Shown here one piece after another: positions 33,901-46,242 of a DNA stretch of 64,000 nt. A program made the translations under genes and the position numbers. A model generated the notes under the pieces. It was not told where the DNA came from and did not search any database. It saw nothing but the letters and a program-made list of their open reading frames with translations. Source of the stretch: Scedosporium boydii (lineage: Eukaryota; Ascomycota; Sordariomycetes; Microascales; Microascaceae); the NCBI GenBank assembly GCA_002221725.1, contig NJFT01000073.1, positions 62,001 through 126,000 on the forward strand, read 5' to 3'. Position 1 is the first letter of the stretch. Each line of letters starts with the position of its first letter.

Positions 33901-35971
33901 AATACTTAGATACATTTGTGACATGGCACTTGAGGCACATTGAAATTGATCATGGACCTCGTCTCATCCAGTCGGGTACTTGCCCCAGACACTAAATACT
34001 CCTGGTACCTTGTCTACTTTGTAACTTGTAGGAAGCCAGCTGCATGCCCCGTTCTACAAAATAGTGTAGCAATGCAATGCTGGCTTTGGCACACATTGCC
34101 CATCCCATTGCCCATTGCCCTTTGCCCATTAATCCCTAGTACAATCCAATGTATCGCATGGCCTGGGCAGCCCCTGGCTCCTCTTGTCTGGCTGGCGTGC
34201 TTTCCGCTCTCTTCTTGTTCCTTTTTCCTTTGGGCTCATTTGCTCTCAGCTCTTCTTTCCCTCCCTCCATTCTCTCTTACATCTGATACTATTATAGCCC
34301 AATTCTCTTCGTCTACTCTCCTTTTGATCCTCATTTTTTCCTTGGTCTCTTTTTCCCGACTTCGTTCAGTCGTGTCCCTCCTTGATATTTCTTCCTTTGC
34401 TGTTGCTCATTCCTGTCGCTCCTTACCCACGTCAGATTGTTTCCTTTTATTCTCAAGGAAAACCGCCACCGCCACCACCACAACCAACCACTACCAACCA
34501 CTACTGCTGCTGCCACCATCGCCTTGCTGCAAAGTCCACTTCCATCAGTGGTCTTTTTAAACCTCGCCCATATTTAGCTCGACACCAGAGGCGATTGGAG
34601 GCAGGAATAGGAAAAGAGAAGTGCTGCCTCGCATATCGGTAGAGCCACGCTGGAATCCCCATCTTGCCACTACCTTGGGTTATAAGCGCCATTGTGTCCC
34701 ATCTTCCGCAATCAACCCGCCGAGACGGATCCAATCCAAGTCCCCTTAGCCCCCCCTTCCTGGCTGCCGAACCTTCGATTTCGTATACGTCTGGACAACA
34801 CACCGCATGGGCGACGTCTAACGCCACGTCTCGTCGACCAGACCCTTCAGCGACATAGAGACCTCTTCGGTAAGGAAACCCCATCTCATCTCGGCAATTC
34901 GACATTTGCACCTAGAAAGCCTTTGGCCTTTCTTCTCCACCACCTTCTCCCTTGCCTTGGTTGCGGGGCATAATACCAGAACCCTTTGCCCTGAGGAGAC
35001 CCTGACCCTTTTTCCTGTCTTGCCTTTCTTTGAGTCTAGTGACAAGCCATTGCATTGGTACCTCTTACACCCACCCACCGCCCACCCACATATATACACA
35101 CTCGCTCAAGACCTTCACTCATAACCCTCAAGAGTCCGCACCTTCTCTTTCCCTCCCACTTCAGCTCTCTCTTGGCTCTGGACTTCATACATTCCTTCTA
35201 TTCTCCCAATTGTCAGGTCATTCCACTCCTTGCTTTTTCCTCTTAACCAATTGTTACTTGAGAAGCCGTTCCTCTCTCGTCCTACACTTGTCGAGCGCAC
35301 CTCTTCCTGTTACCCTAAACCGCGCATCTGCGATACACCGCTTCTATCTTCCTGCTTTCCTCTCTCTCAGGGGATCACCCGCGTAAGCCCTTACATCCTA
35401 TCCTCACCTTGGCTACACCCTGCAGACAAACGTCTTGTTTCTTCTTCCCCGACCTCCTTGTAGCCCCGGTCCCTCTCGAATCACAGGGCGGACCACGGCA
35501 AGTGCTCTGCAGTTACCCGCTTTCACGAGGCCCGTCGTCATACTTGGAACTTCCCTTGCTCCGTGTTTGCAGCACCCTTTCCTGTCACCTTCGTCGTTCC
35601 TGACTCTTCACTCCGTTTCAGCTCAACAGTTCTTTATATACAAGAGACACTAACCCCGGGTGTCGCTAGTGATAACTTCGACTTGTCTACACACCTATAC
35701 TCTTCTCTCTCTTACACAGCACACGCATCGTCTAGCTACATAAGAGAACAGGCATCTTCACCTTGAACCAAAATCTTGATTTCAGACATCAGCCACTCTT
35801 GACAGACACCGAATCACCTCGAACCGACGACGTCTTGGATTTACTTTCGACTGTCAACGATTCTGGACCAATCGCCCCTTCCAGATTCGTGTAGCGGTTA
35901 ACGTTGGATTTTTGGCCTCTTTCTCACACACACCTCCCCTACAGGATAGCCCACCATATCGGCCCACCACC
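33901..35971 (+). promoter_or_regulatory. Long pyrimidine-rich promoter and leader of the TCP11/SOK1 gene
   Basis: From about 34150 to 35900 the plus strand is strongly C/T-rich with repeated ctc, ttcc, cacc and ccacc clusters, and has many short upstream ORFs but no long one with coding character. In filamentous ascomycetes such tracts usually mark highly regulated promoters with long 5' untranslated leaders. Introns in the leader are possible but cannot be fixed by eye. Confidence 0.6.
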
Positions 35972-37888
35972 ATGACGACGGAGCAGGGAACTGGTGGGGG
36001 TGCCCTTGGAGGGTCCCCGCCTAGGCCGAATACGCAGAGCGAGCCCTTGCCGGAGGCTGAGGTAGAGAACCGCATCCCCCAACAACAAGACGACACTCAG
36101 ACCCAGTATGCCGAACCCACTGCACAGTCAGGCGGAAAACTAGCAAACACCTACCCCCCCGCTTGCACACCAGGCCTCCCAACACACAGCCGCTCAGGCA
36201 GCTGTTACCTTCCCTACTCTCGACGAATATCCAGACCACTGGAGCCCCCTGTGACTAGGGCAACTCTCAGCGAACTGGACGTCACCAAAATTATCCATAA
36301 CCCCAAGCTTCGCCACGATATCAACTTCGACCCTGACTTACATTTCCGGCCTAACTTGGAGGGAGAAAAGGGAAGGAGGAAGCAGGAGAGGGCGAATCTA
36401 TTTTGGAATGCGCTTCTCGAGCAGCTGTGCGAGTTTGTCATGGATCGTCCGACCTTCGAGGAGAAGCACGGCAGAGGCGATGACTGGTGTTTACCAGCTC
36501 TTCTTAAGGCCGTGAAGGAAATAATACAGACTCTAGTGCCTCAGCGTGACCGGGTATACCTCGACGAGGGCCTAAATGTCGACCTTCTTATGCAACAGTT
36601 CAATATGGGAGTGGCGGATCTAGAGAAGCTGGCCATGTGGCTTTCCAAGGTCCTGAAATCGCACTGCGCACCCATGCGGGATGAGTGGGTGGACGAGATG
36701 TACAACGAACTAAGCCGCGGCAACCGAAACAACGATATGAGCGAGCTGGTTAAGGGAATGAGGAGTCTGCTAAGTGTCTTGGAGGCAATGAAGTTGGACG
36801 TTGCGAACCACCAGATAAGGTGCCTCCGCCCGGCCCTGATCGAGGATACCGTGAACTTCGAACAACGCTTCTTCCTCAAGAAGATTGCAGCCGGAAAGAT
36901 CGATGTCGATTCGGCCAAGATGTGGTACGGGGACGCCTGCGAACGATTCTCTCCGGCCTTGTCGAGCTCAACCAACACCCAAGCTTTCGGCGACATGACG
37001 GTCTTTTTCGAGGGTCTCGCCCGACTTCTGCTGCCGTCAGTAAACGAGAAGACAGTGCCCAACACCTTCCTCTTCGACGAAGAACGAATAATGAAGCTCC
37101 GGTCCGACATGATGGACGCCATCAATCTCGAGATCTGCATGAAGGCGTACGAGGATATGGAGTCGGGATACGGTGCCCTTCTCCTCTCTTCTGCCCTGCA
37201 TAATCTCGGAGAGCAAATTCGACCGGGTACTCCCGACTCGGTCTTTGGTGGATCTGCTGCGTCCGTGTCTTCGTCCAGGCCATCCAGCCTCGTTTGGAGC
37301 AACGCCGGCTCGGCAAACTCCTCGCCGCGATCCTCTCTCATCCTCGCCTCGCAAACGGCCGCCGATGCCACGCGCTCCAAGGCGAAGGCAACCGAGCTGT
37401 ACAACTCGCTCATCGCCCTCCTCCAAACCGCGCCGTCCGCGGCGAAGCCCGCAGCTCGCTGGAAGGCCATCGTTCCCTCGATGGCTCTCCAGGTCTTCCG
37501 GTACACGAACGCCCCCCAGCAAGCGCTTCCCGTGATAGAGGCCAACATTACCTCTCTTGTCTGCGACGTCCACTCGGATAGGTACCGGGAGCTAGAGGAG
37601 CACTTCCTCAACAAACTCCACGTTGAACTCGCTGCTCGCGTTAAGCAGTTCCGCGGTTTGTCGGGTGTGAGCCTCTTTAGCATTGCCTCTGGTAGCCGGC
37701 CTCAAAATGCCTACGGATTCCCGGAGCGGGAGAGGAGTGACGGTTCCACGAGGGAGGCGCGCGAAGACGAGACCATCGAAGACATGGCTATCCGTCTAGC
37801 TCATCTGGGTGTCATTCACTGGAGGGTATGGTCCGGCCTCGTTTACTCGGACGACGTCGAGATGACAACGGAGCCCGAACAAATTTAA
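35972..37888 (+). CDS. TCP11 / SOK1 family protein
   Basis: A single exon of 638 residues. The start is the ATG at 35972 (caccATGACG context); the frame is open 20 codons upstream but without an ATG. The first 115 residues are Pro/Gln/Ser-rich and disordered. From about residue 118 (PPVTRATLSELDVTKIIHNPKLRHDINFDP) the protein follows the T-complex 11 family pattern to the end, with long helices (LFWNALLEQLCEFV, GMRSLLSVLEAMKLDVANHQIRCLRP, VNFEQRFFLKKI) and a Ser-rich variable linker at about 415-470. Yeast SOK1 is a high-copy suppressor of cAMP-dependent kinase loss, so a link to cAMP signalling is known for the family; the biochemical activity is not. The C-terminus (EDMAIRLAHLGVIHWRVW) is intact. 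Confidence 0.85.
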   Translation: MTTEQGTGGGALGGSPPRPNTQSEPLPEAEVENRIPQQQDDTQTQYAEPTAQSGGKLANTYPPACTPGLPTHSRSGSCYLPYSRRISRPLEPPVTRATLSELDVTKIIHNPKLRHDINFDPDLHFRPNLEGEKGRRKQERANLFWNALLEQLCEFVMDRPTFEEKHGRGDDWCLPALLKAVKEIIQTLVPQRDRVYLDEGLNVDLLMQQFNMGVADLEKLAMWLSKVLKSHCAPMRDEWVDEMYNELSRGNRNNDMSELVKGMRSLLSVLEAMKLDVANHQIRCLRPALIEDTVNFEQRFFLKKIAAGKIDVDSAKMWYGDACERFSPALSSSTNTQAFGDMTVFFEGLARLLLPSVNEKTVPNTFLFDEERIMKLRSDMMDAINLEICMKAYEDMESGYGALLLSSALHNLGEQIRPGTPDSVFGGSAASVSSSRPSSLVWSNAGSANSSPRSSLILASQTAADATRSKAKATELYNSLIALLQTAPSAAKPAARWKAIVPSMALQVFRYTNAPQQALPVIEANITSLVCDVHSDRYRELEEHFLNKLHVELAARVKQFRGLSGVSLFSIASGSRPQNAYGFPERERSDGSTREAREDETIEDMAIRLAHLGVIHWRVWSGLVYSDDVEMTTEPEQI

Positions 37889-38388
37889 AGGACCCTGCCC
37901 GCTCTGCCTCTCTCGGGGTACCTCGACTATTCGATTTAATAGATCCCGAGAGTTGGCGGAGTGCCACTGTTGTCAGAACTCGAGAGGCAAATCTGACAAC
38001 CCATACGTTTATCAACGTTTAATCTCCCTTCGGCCCATTTTGACGGAACACAATAATACTCGTGCTTCGTCGAATTACCCTTATCCTTGCGTCTTTAACT
38101 CTGCCATTCACCCCATTCTTGACTGATGTCCTTCCTCCTGGGAAGATCAGTCGTTCGCTTCCAATTGCATTTTTCCTGCCTCCCTCACTTTATTTCCTTT
38201 ATCTTGGCATTCTTGTTTTTTTTTTCTCCTCATTTTTCTTCATGGAGTTTCCGGCTATAGACGGGGTTTTGGGTGGGGATATCCATTGACATGCAAAATG
38301 TCGATTCATCTTTCGAGTTGTCCTTTTTCTGTCTTCATTTCTCTAATCAAGGCGTTTTACAACATTGGGAACCACCACACCTTATTTC

Positions 38389-38427
<39 letters not shown>

Positions 38428-39142
38428 CAGACCCAGACACTACACACCACACGAATCCGCTACACATATCCACATCTCCACTATGTGATGCAATTTTTCG
38501 GGGGGGAAAGGCAACGCCCAGGTTGCAAGGAAGGTTGTTGATCAACCTTGCGTATTGTAGTATTGGAGGGGAGGGGATGATGGAGAAGTTTGAGGAGGTG
38601 TCTTTGTGGAAGATGCTTGTCCGAAAATGATGGAAGGAAAGAAAAAAAAAAAGAGGAGCTGGAACAGTTAAAGCATAACCTTAGATTTTGAGGATGAGGG
38701 CACTCTCTTAGAGAACTTACTTCAGAGTAGTCATCTCCTCCTTCGACGATATTGCAATACAACAGAAATTTTTGAGGGAACAATAAATTGCTGAAATGTG
38801 CCGTCCGTTGTTTCGTGTAGGCAGGCTTCTCAACACCAGATCTTAAGGTCTTGTCCTAAGCACTGGATATCAACGGGTTACTGTCCACGTAGAACTTCTT
38901 TCGGAATTTCCAACCCTCCTTCCATGGGATCACGGTGTGTTTTCACAATGGAACGGCGGCAGATGGAGCAATCGCTTGAAATAGTCTATTTCCTACCAAC
39001 TGAAAGTAAAAGGAAAGAGGGTATTTTTCTCCCATCCTACTCTTGAATCTATACAGATGCACTCGCCTGTTCACCTCTAACCAACCATTTTAAACGACTC
39101 TCACTACCTCTCCGGATTCCACTCGTTTCACCTCTTTTTGGT
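37889..39142. other. Convergent intergenic region
   Basis: About 1.25 kb holding the 3' ends of two converging genes, a dinucleotide microsatellite (listed separately) and T-rich tracts. No gene seen. Confidence 0.5.
38392..38426. repeat. (AC)17 microsatellite
   Basis: Uninterrupted AC dinucleotide repeat of 35 nt in the 3' flank of the TCP11/SOK1 gene. Likely length-polymorphic between strains. Confidence 0.95.
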
Positions 39143-40092
39143 TCACAAAAACTGCTGAAATATCGCCTGCGTAACCGTCCTCCTCTGCGGGCCGCCCTCC
39201 GCCCTCCCTTCCGCCCCCTGAACCCCCGTAGCCGTAGCCGTCGTCGCCTCCGTAATATCCTCGTCCTCCAACCTCCTCCTCAACCCCTCAAACTGCGCCG
39301 AAGGTTTCTGGGATGACGCGCCAACGAGCCACCCGGGGAGCCGCCAGCTCGTAAGGCGCGAAGGAAACAGTCCCGAACGCCACGCGTAGCCGAGAGCCCA
39401 GCCTACGGGCGCCGTGATGAGGGAGGCGGGGAATTGGAAGACGGCGAGTTGGAGGGGGAGGAGGTAGCGGTATGATTTGTCGGAGAAGGTGAGGCCAGAG
39501 AAGGAGTCGTCGTCTCCGGGGCGGTTGTTGTTGGTCGTTGAGGATGAAGAGGAAGAAGGGTCGGCGGGAGGAGGGGGTTTGGGAGAAGAAGTGGCGACGC
39601 GGTAGCGGTAGATGTGGGGGATTATGGCGTAGTATTGGGCGAGGATGGCGAAGATGAGGGAGGTGGGACCGGCGGGGAGGTAGTTGAAGTAGCTGGCCGT
39701 GAGGGGTTGGAGGAGGGATATGAGGACGGGGGGGATGATGGCTGTGAAGATGGATGTGACTATGAGGAAGGACTGCGTCGAAGAGCGTTAGAAAGATAGA
39801 AACTCGGTAGGAAACGCCGGAGTTAAGGGAAACTTACGGCGAATTTCCTGGACCCCCACATGCGCTCCACGACTCGGAGCTGGTACAGGGCCACGCAGGC
39901 GAAGAGGACCTCGCTCGAGTTGATGTAGCACAGCTGGTATGTGAAGGGGCGCCAGAGCTGGTGGTAGTGCCAGATGTGGGAGTTGGCGAAGATGTAGAAG
40001 TAGTGCTTTATGTCGAAGAGGCTTGCGGCTATGGAGGTGCCGACGAGGCTGACGGCGAGGGTGCGCGTCACTGGGGCATTGGTGAAGGACAT
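39143..40092 (-). CDS. dscB: Dsc2/DscB-type rhomboid-like membrane protein of the Dsc E3 ligase complex
   Basis: Predicted 294 residues from two exons (39838-40092 and 39143-39772; intron 39773-39837, GTAAGT...GCAG). The N-terminal part (SFTNAPVTRTLAVSL, DIKHYFYIF, HQLWRPFTYQLCYINSSEVLFA, VVERMWGSRKFA) follows fungal Dsc2 and UBAC2, which are catalytically dead rhomboid-like proteins. Further membrane segments lie at about 86-105, 119-136 and 190-215. In fission yeast and Aspergillus the Dsc complex ubiquitinates Golgi/endosome membrane proteins and activates the sterol regulator SREBP under low oxygen. The loop at about 145-175 is Ser/Pro/Asn-rich. The C-terminus (SAQFEGLRRRLEDED...) is short, with no clear UBA domain, so the assignment rests on the N-terminal half. 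A Der1-like relative is the main alternative. Confidence 0.75.
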
Positions 40093-41373
40093 CGTGTCGT
40101 CGTCTTCTCCGGGGATGTCAGCGGTGGAGAAAAAGATATGGGTTTTGTTGGTGGAGAGTTTCTGGCCGAGTTCGGGAATATAAAGCGAGGTTCGATCTCA
40201 ATGGGGGAGATCTGCTATCGGCAACATGTCTTTGAGCGAGGCTCTTGGGTGAGACGTCGAGAGATATCGGCCAAGTAAGGGGGAGAAGAAAGGAAAGAAT
40301 AGCTAGGAGGAGCTGGATTAATAGCAATATGTATGAAGTATTAATATGCGATAAGCAATAAGTAGTGAGAGTGGTTGCCTCGCTGGGCAAGGTTTTAAAC
40401 GTGGTGATGATGGATGCTTTCTAGAAGTTCAGTGTTGGAAGGTGGGTTTAATTGATAGTGGACAAATTGCATCACCAAATACCAAGTGCAGACAGCACAG
40501 CACAGTCAAGAAAGTGGGCTATTTTTTGGCCCCACGTCCCCACAGGCAGAGAAAACAATTGATCTGAATCCATTTGATGGCAAAGTAAAAAGGCCAGCTA
40601 GCACTTAACATTAACACACTGCCCAAGGCTAAGCATCAATCATCGATCCATGTTTGATTATTTTGATACTTTCAGACTTGGTTAGAAGCTGGACTCTATC
40701 TCTTAATATTGATGTTCTCTAAAATTATTTCCCCATTGTAAAAGGGCATTGTGTACATACGAGGTAAAAGAGCACCTTCATTTAGTGATGACAGCACCTG
40801 CCAAAGACGGAAACCGTGCTGAATTTGATTCAGTGTGGACTTCGTACTTATGTAAGACATCAATCAATGATGGTTTTACAACATGGAATAGAGCAAGAGT
40901 CGAGCAGTAAAATTCAACATCTGGAGTACCAAACTGCAACTATCCAATCCATGTTACCTTTGGACAGCTGTGGCAAAGAGCAGACTACTTCGTAGCAGCC
41001 AACCACACCACCTGCCAGGATGCAGGAGTAACACCTGTAAGCTCAGTTCATGCTGCGAGATACGAGGATGCCTTCGTACGAATGCTGCACCGCCCAGCGC
41101 TGACGTCGTCCTTCACTTCTGTGCTGTCATTTTTTTTTTTCTGTTGCACATCCTGCAGCTAACCATTCTCACTTCTCAACATTTCACCAAAAACGCCAAA
41201 CTGTTTCTTTCACTTAAAGCTGTCCTTTTTTTCCTCCCATGTCCCTCGTTTAACACCTCGAGTCGATCCCTAGACCTTAATAGACCGCCGAAACCGAACA
41301 CGTCGACCACTCGAGTTCCCCTGAAATCCGAACGCTCTTTAATTTTAATATTCATCCCGCCCCCCATACCATA
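40093..41373. other. Shared divergent promoter region
   Basis: About 1.3 kb between two genes transcribed outwards (Dsc2-like to the left, cis-prenyltransferase to the right). AT-rich in the middle, with one exact TACTTCGTA at 40986 and a pyrimidine-rich run before 41374. No gene seen. Confidence 0.55.
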
Positions 41374-42678
41374 ATGGCCGAGCCCTCGCAGATTAGGAAA
41401 TGGTTCTTTAGCTCGCCTCCTGCGGAATGGGCCTTGAAGCAGCTCAGGGAGCTGACTATAGGCGCTCTGCGCCAAGGTCCCATCCCTCAGCACGTCGCTT
41501 TCGAGATGGACGGCAACCGTCGATACGCCCGGCGCCACCGGATGGAGACCGTTGAGGGCCACCACTACGGCTTCGAAGCTTTGGCAAGGGTACGTTCGCG
41601 CGACGAGAGCGATTCCTTGACAGCCACTGCATCCCCTTCCATCCCTCCCTGCCCTTTGCCTCTCCTAGAGGTCCATCGCACTGGTGCAGGGCATAGACTA
41701 ACACACATTTGGCAGATTCTTGAAGTATGTTATAAGTGCGGCGTCAAGACCGTTACAGTTTATGCCTTCAGTATCGAGAACTTCAACCGACCCAAGTATG
41801 AGGTGGATGGCCTCATGGAGATGGCCAAGGTCAAGCTTGAGCAGCTTGCGCGGCACGGGGATATCCTAGACCGCTACGGCGCCCGCGTTCGAGTGTTGGG
41901 ACAGAGGAGTTTGATCCGGCCCGACGTGATGGAGGTTGTGGACCGCGCCGTCAATATGACCAAACATAACAACCTGTAAGTTGCATATATATACATGTCC
42001 CGTCTAAAATCTGGGTGTAGTGATGCGTGTTGCGCTAACAATTTATTCTTCCGCCATAGCGTCGCTCTCAACATCTGCTTCCCATATACTTCTCGCGAGG
42101 AAATGACGACGGCAATGCGATCGACGGTTGAGGAATACCTATCCCCTCCGCTCCCCAAGAGCAACCCTTTCTCCCAGTCGCGCATCACCCGAAATATCCT
42201 AACGAAGCACCTTGATATGCGGGGTGAGCCCCTACCCACTATCAGAGATGCATCGCCTGCGCCGTCTTCCAAGTCCGACGCGGACGACGACAATGATGCG
42301 AACTCCTCAACCACGCTCTCCCCCGAGACCCTGTCACCCACCCTTACCGGACGTCGCCTATCCTCCTCCCGAAACGCCCTCCCCAACCCCGAGACTATCA
42401 CGGCGGAAACTCTAGATAAGCATATGTACACGTCCGAGGACCCGCCGTTAGATATCTTTGTGCGCACCAGCGGCGTCGAACGTCTCAGTGACTTCATGCT
42501 CTGGCAATGCCACCAAGACACCCAGATCTTCTTCCTGCAATGCATGTGGCCCGAGTTTGACCTCAAGCATTTCATCCCCGTTCTTTTGGAATGGCAGCGC
42601 CGGCAGAAGCAGAAGGCGCGGGAGGCTTCTCCTCTGAAGGCAGAGCGTTCTGCCAAGGTGCAACGGGTCGTTGCTTAA
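41374..42678 (+). CDS. RER2: cis-Prenyltransferase (dehydrodolichyl diphosphate synthase)
   Basis: Predicted 364 residues from exons 41374-41589, 41716-41975 and 42060-42678; both introns have good sites and the total closes in frame. The family signatures are present: HVAFEMDGNRRYA (catalytic Asp46), YAFSIENFNRPKYEVDGLM, ALNICFPYTSREEM, and VRTSGVERLSDFMLWQ at 293-308. The enzyme elongates farnesyl diphosphate with isopentenyl diphosphate units in cis on the ER face, giving the dolichol precursor for N-glycosylation and GPI anchors. A disordered Ser/Pro/Asp-rich insertion at about 212-270 separates the last two motifs; bacterial UppS lacks it. RER2 and SRT1 paralogues cannot be told apart here, so the symbol is by class. 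The C-terminal tail is Lys/Arg-rich. Confidence 0.9.
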
Positions 42679-43894
42679 TGAGATGAGAAGAAGGCGGGAA
42701 AAGATGATGTTTCGCAGCACATAGCCCTTGATGTTTTACACCTTTAGGATTCCATAATGCAAAGTTCGTCGTCGGAGGTAGAGTTTGTTTGCCAGAGTTA
42801 GAATGCGGAAAAGATGCATCAATCAATGTTGCGAGACATGCCGCGGGTGGGGATTTTCTTTTGTTGGCATAATCACGTCTCGTCCCTGACAGACTCTCAT
42901 GTTTCTAAGTTTTTTTTGTTTTGCGGTTTGCTTTTATTGATCTCTTTCTATACCCCGAAGTTGACAGACGCCAGCATTAATTTTTCTTTCTTTCAGTTGT
43001 CTACCCTTAATTCCCCCTGGGTTCACGTTTACACTGCGCTGGGTCATGGATAGAACAAGCCAGGGAATGCCGGCAGTAGGATGCTATAGAATATCGGTAT
43101 CAACATATTGATAGGCATTATTATAGAACATCTCCTCTCGGGCACAGTTCGTGTCATTCCAAACGAGGTTCAGGGAAACACCAGGCCAGGCCACTCTCTG
43201 TGGCCCTTTTTATTTTCTTATTTTATTTTATTTTATTTTCCTCCCTGTCTTGTACAAGTAACCGTATTGTCCAATCTCTTCAATGAGAGCTTGTGACACC
43301 GAGCTAATCTAGATCATCCCCTGCAGAATATGAGCTCATCGAGCATCTACGACAAGTGACCCCAGCTGGCACATCACATCATCGGAAAAAGGATTCTTCC
43401 GATGATCAATGGCAGGTGTCCGTCTCCGCCCACACCTGTTCCCGCCCGCGCTAACCCGCGCCCCCCGGCAGAAACTCGCTCTGCCCGCCCACTCTACGCC
43501 AGTCGTGTTGCTCCAAGAAAGGTCATTTGGGGAGAATGCCGAATCGAACCCTCCCCCAACCCTTCCCTCCCGCCTTTTTTTTAACACCCAATTCTGAGAG
43601 ATCCCACCCACTATTCTCCAGTACTCCCTAGAGGATCCTGATCGATCAAACGCCGTATTTGGGCGCAGGATGTCCTAGGGCCATCCCAATCCAAGCTTCA
43701 GCGACTTTCTCAGCATTACTACTTTGCTGCTTTCCACGCCAGAAAAAACCTAGTACCGGTCTCGTCGAACCCTCCCCTGCTTCCTCGATCCCGAGCCACA
43801 CCCGACGGCATCTACTACTGCCCCTTTCGACGGGAACACGTATACTGTATACCCCTTCTTCGAGTTTGATATTTTTCCCGCAACAATCGCCTGC
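42679..43894. other. Intergenic region and leader of the ING gene
   Basis: About 1.2 kb with T-rich 3' sequence after the prenyltransferase, a (ttttat)-type low-complexity run near 43208-43240, then a pyrimidine-rich leader with short upstream ORFs. No gene seen. Confidence 0.5.
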
Positions 43895-46242
43895 ATGAAG
43901 CCTGCAAAATCGCCGGCCGTCGTCGACGGTCGCAGGTCGCAGCCGGTGCGGCAGACGCGAACGAACCCATCCAAGGCCACGGGCGCCGCCCTCCAACGCA
44001 GCGCCAGCGGACGCGGCGCCATCAACGGATCCGCCGTCGTCCACGATCAGCCCATCGACATTTTCCCCGGCCTGACGCATTTCACCGATGCCATCACCGC
44101 TCTGCCCAAGGAGCTCGTTCGCCACTTTACGCTCCTGAAGGAGGTCGACGCCAAGATCTCCACGCCGACGGAGCAGCTCCGCGAGCTTGTCACCGCCTGT
44201 GCAGGCTCACCCTTTCCCCAGCTGAAAAATACAGACGATGCGACGTCGACCTCCAGTGCCGCCGCCGCGTCGCCGGCCTCGGCTACGGCCGCAAGTGTCC
44301 ATAATGGCTCAGCGAGTAGTAGCTCCACGAGCAGCACCAGCATCCTTCTCAACAACGCCCTGCGCCCGGTTCCTGTCCACGACGACGCTTATCAGGCTGC
44401 CGTGTCCGATCCGAGCAACGTGCCGCGTCGGCGGCTCTTCCACGAGACGGCGAGCCACATAAAGGACATGCTCATCGCCCTCGACGAGAAGAACCACGTC
44501 ATCAATACGGCGAACGAGGTGCTGCAGCGTCACCTGTCCCGCATTGAGGGCGTCTGGCCTCACCTCGAGACGGAGTTTAGCGAAGAGGCGAAATGGGGAA
44601 GCACGACGCATTGGGCTTACCCCGAAAACAGACTCGGGAAGCCCGCTCACAACGAGCGCGGGAGCCGCCGCGATGGCCCGTCGGCCGCCGCGCAGCAGGC
44701 GGCGGAGGAAGCGGCTGCCCGGAGCGAATCCCGGAAGCAGGCCGTTCAGGCAAAGAAGCAACAGAGACATCAGGCGCACGAGGCTGATGCCGACGATCAC
44801 AAGGCAGAGGGCACCAAGAAATCTCAGGGTACCAAGGGCCGCAAGAATAATAATACCGAGAATAGTAATGCTGGTCTGGGTCTCGGTATTACCGCGCCCG
44901 GTACTTCTAATGGCGCGAACCCGCCGAGCAAGCGGCGCAAGGTTGAAAAACCTGTTAACGGTGGAGGTCTGCCTACTGAGCGAGCGATGAGTACGGTCTT
45001 TGGCAACAGCGCCTCCAAGTCGGCGAAATCGACGACAAGTCCAAGGACGACACCGGTGCCGGAGGGTGGTCAAAAGAAACGGAAAGCCCTTCCTAGCGGA
45101 CCTACTCAATCAAAGAAAAGGTTCGTTATAGTCCTTAATCAGGGCCGTGTTCTGGTATCACGTCAGTGTCTTTCTGTTTACTAACTCTCCCCCCCTTTCT
45201 TAATAGCAAGAACGGTTCCGGTACAACCCCCTCAGCGACCGCGTCCCCTATTCTCAGCTCCTTCCCCGATAGCAAGGCTCCTGGCCGTGCCTCTCCAGCC
45301 CCAGGCTCTTCGACCCCTCGTCCTAGCTCCTCGCGATCACGTCAACCCCCCGCCCAGAACGCTACCGAGACTAGCAATACTGCCGCTGCCACCAATAATA
45401 ACGGGAACAGCAAGGCCCGTCCATCATCCTCGGCTTCGAACAAGCCTAATGGCGTTATCTCGGGTACCCCTGATGTTGTTCCGATGGTGGACTCTAAGCC
45501 TACTGAAGAACCCAGCGAAGCTCCTAAGCCAGAAGTTGCGACTGCAACGACGGCGAGAGATCCGGGCATGAACGCTGACAAGTCCGTTTCGGCATCGACC
45601 TCAACCAAGAAAGACCCACCCCCGAAGCCCGAGGAGCCGGAGAAGAAGGCCGAGACCGCGCCATCGGTACCCGCCCCCATCGCGACCACCACCTCCGCTC
45701 CCGCTCCACCTGTGACCAACAGCACCACCACCACGATAGCCACGGTCACGACGAAGAGCGGGCGGGCGAGCAAGCCATCCACGCCCGCGCTCGCCACGTT
45801 CCAGGAAGCGGCGCGGTCGAGATCGTCTCGAACGACCGAGTCAACCTCCAAGCGCAGCCACAAGAAGTCGTCGGCGGCGCAGGTCAACAACGCGAACCAG
45901 ACTTCTGGTGAGAGCGCGAACAATAAGAGTCCCCGCGGCGAGGAAGACGAGGATGGAGATATTGATGCTGATGAGCCGACATATTGCTACTGCAATAGTG
46001 TGAGCTATGGTGCGATGGTGGCTTGTGATGCTGAGGGGTGTGAGAGGGAGTGGTTCCATTTGGAGTGTGTGGGGTTGAAGGTGCCGCCGAAGCAGAATGG
46101 TAAGTTTATTCGACCCTCATCTCTTTTTACTCTTTTTCGGTTTGGGTATATGGGGCTAATGTGAATTTGGATAGTGAAATGGTACTGCGAGGACTGTAAG
46201 GAGCGGATGAAGGCAGGTGGAAAGAAGACAAATACTCGGTAA
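43895..46242 (+). CDS. ING-family PHD-finger chromatin reader
   Basis: Predicted 728 residues; exons 43895-45120, 45207-46099 and 46175-46242 close in frame. The N-terminal region (DIFPGLTHFTDAITALPKELVRHFTLLKEVD, about 54-85) is the ING dimerisation helix start. The C-terminal PHD finger at about 668-722 has the full Cys4-His-Cys3 set (YCYCNSVSYGAMVACD...WFHLECVGL...WYCEDC) and the aromatic residues that read methylated H3K4. The last exon supplies the final cysteine pair, so splicing is required for a working finger. About 400 residues between the two domains are disordered: Ala/Glu/Gln- and Lys-rich, then Thr/Pro/Ser-rich. ING proteins are subunits of histone deacetylase (Rpd3L, Pho23) or acetyltransferase (NuA4, NuA3) complexes. 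A Pho23-like role is my guess; the sequence alone does not decide. Confidence 0.88.

Noticed and set aside
36541..37683. 380-codon minus-strand ORF
   Set aside because: Antisense shadow of the TCP11/SOK1 gene, whose sense frame matches its family throughout.
38392..38426. CRISPR-like or telomeric repeat
   Set aside because: It is a plain AC dinucleotide microsatellite; no spacers and no telomere unit.
43540..43562. Second T-arm-like word (GGTTCGATTCGGC on the minus strand)
   Set aside because: No cloverleaf around it; lies in a pyrimidine-rich leader.
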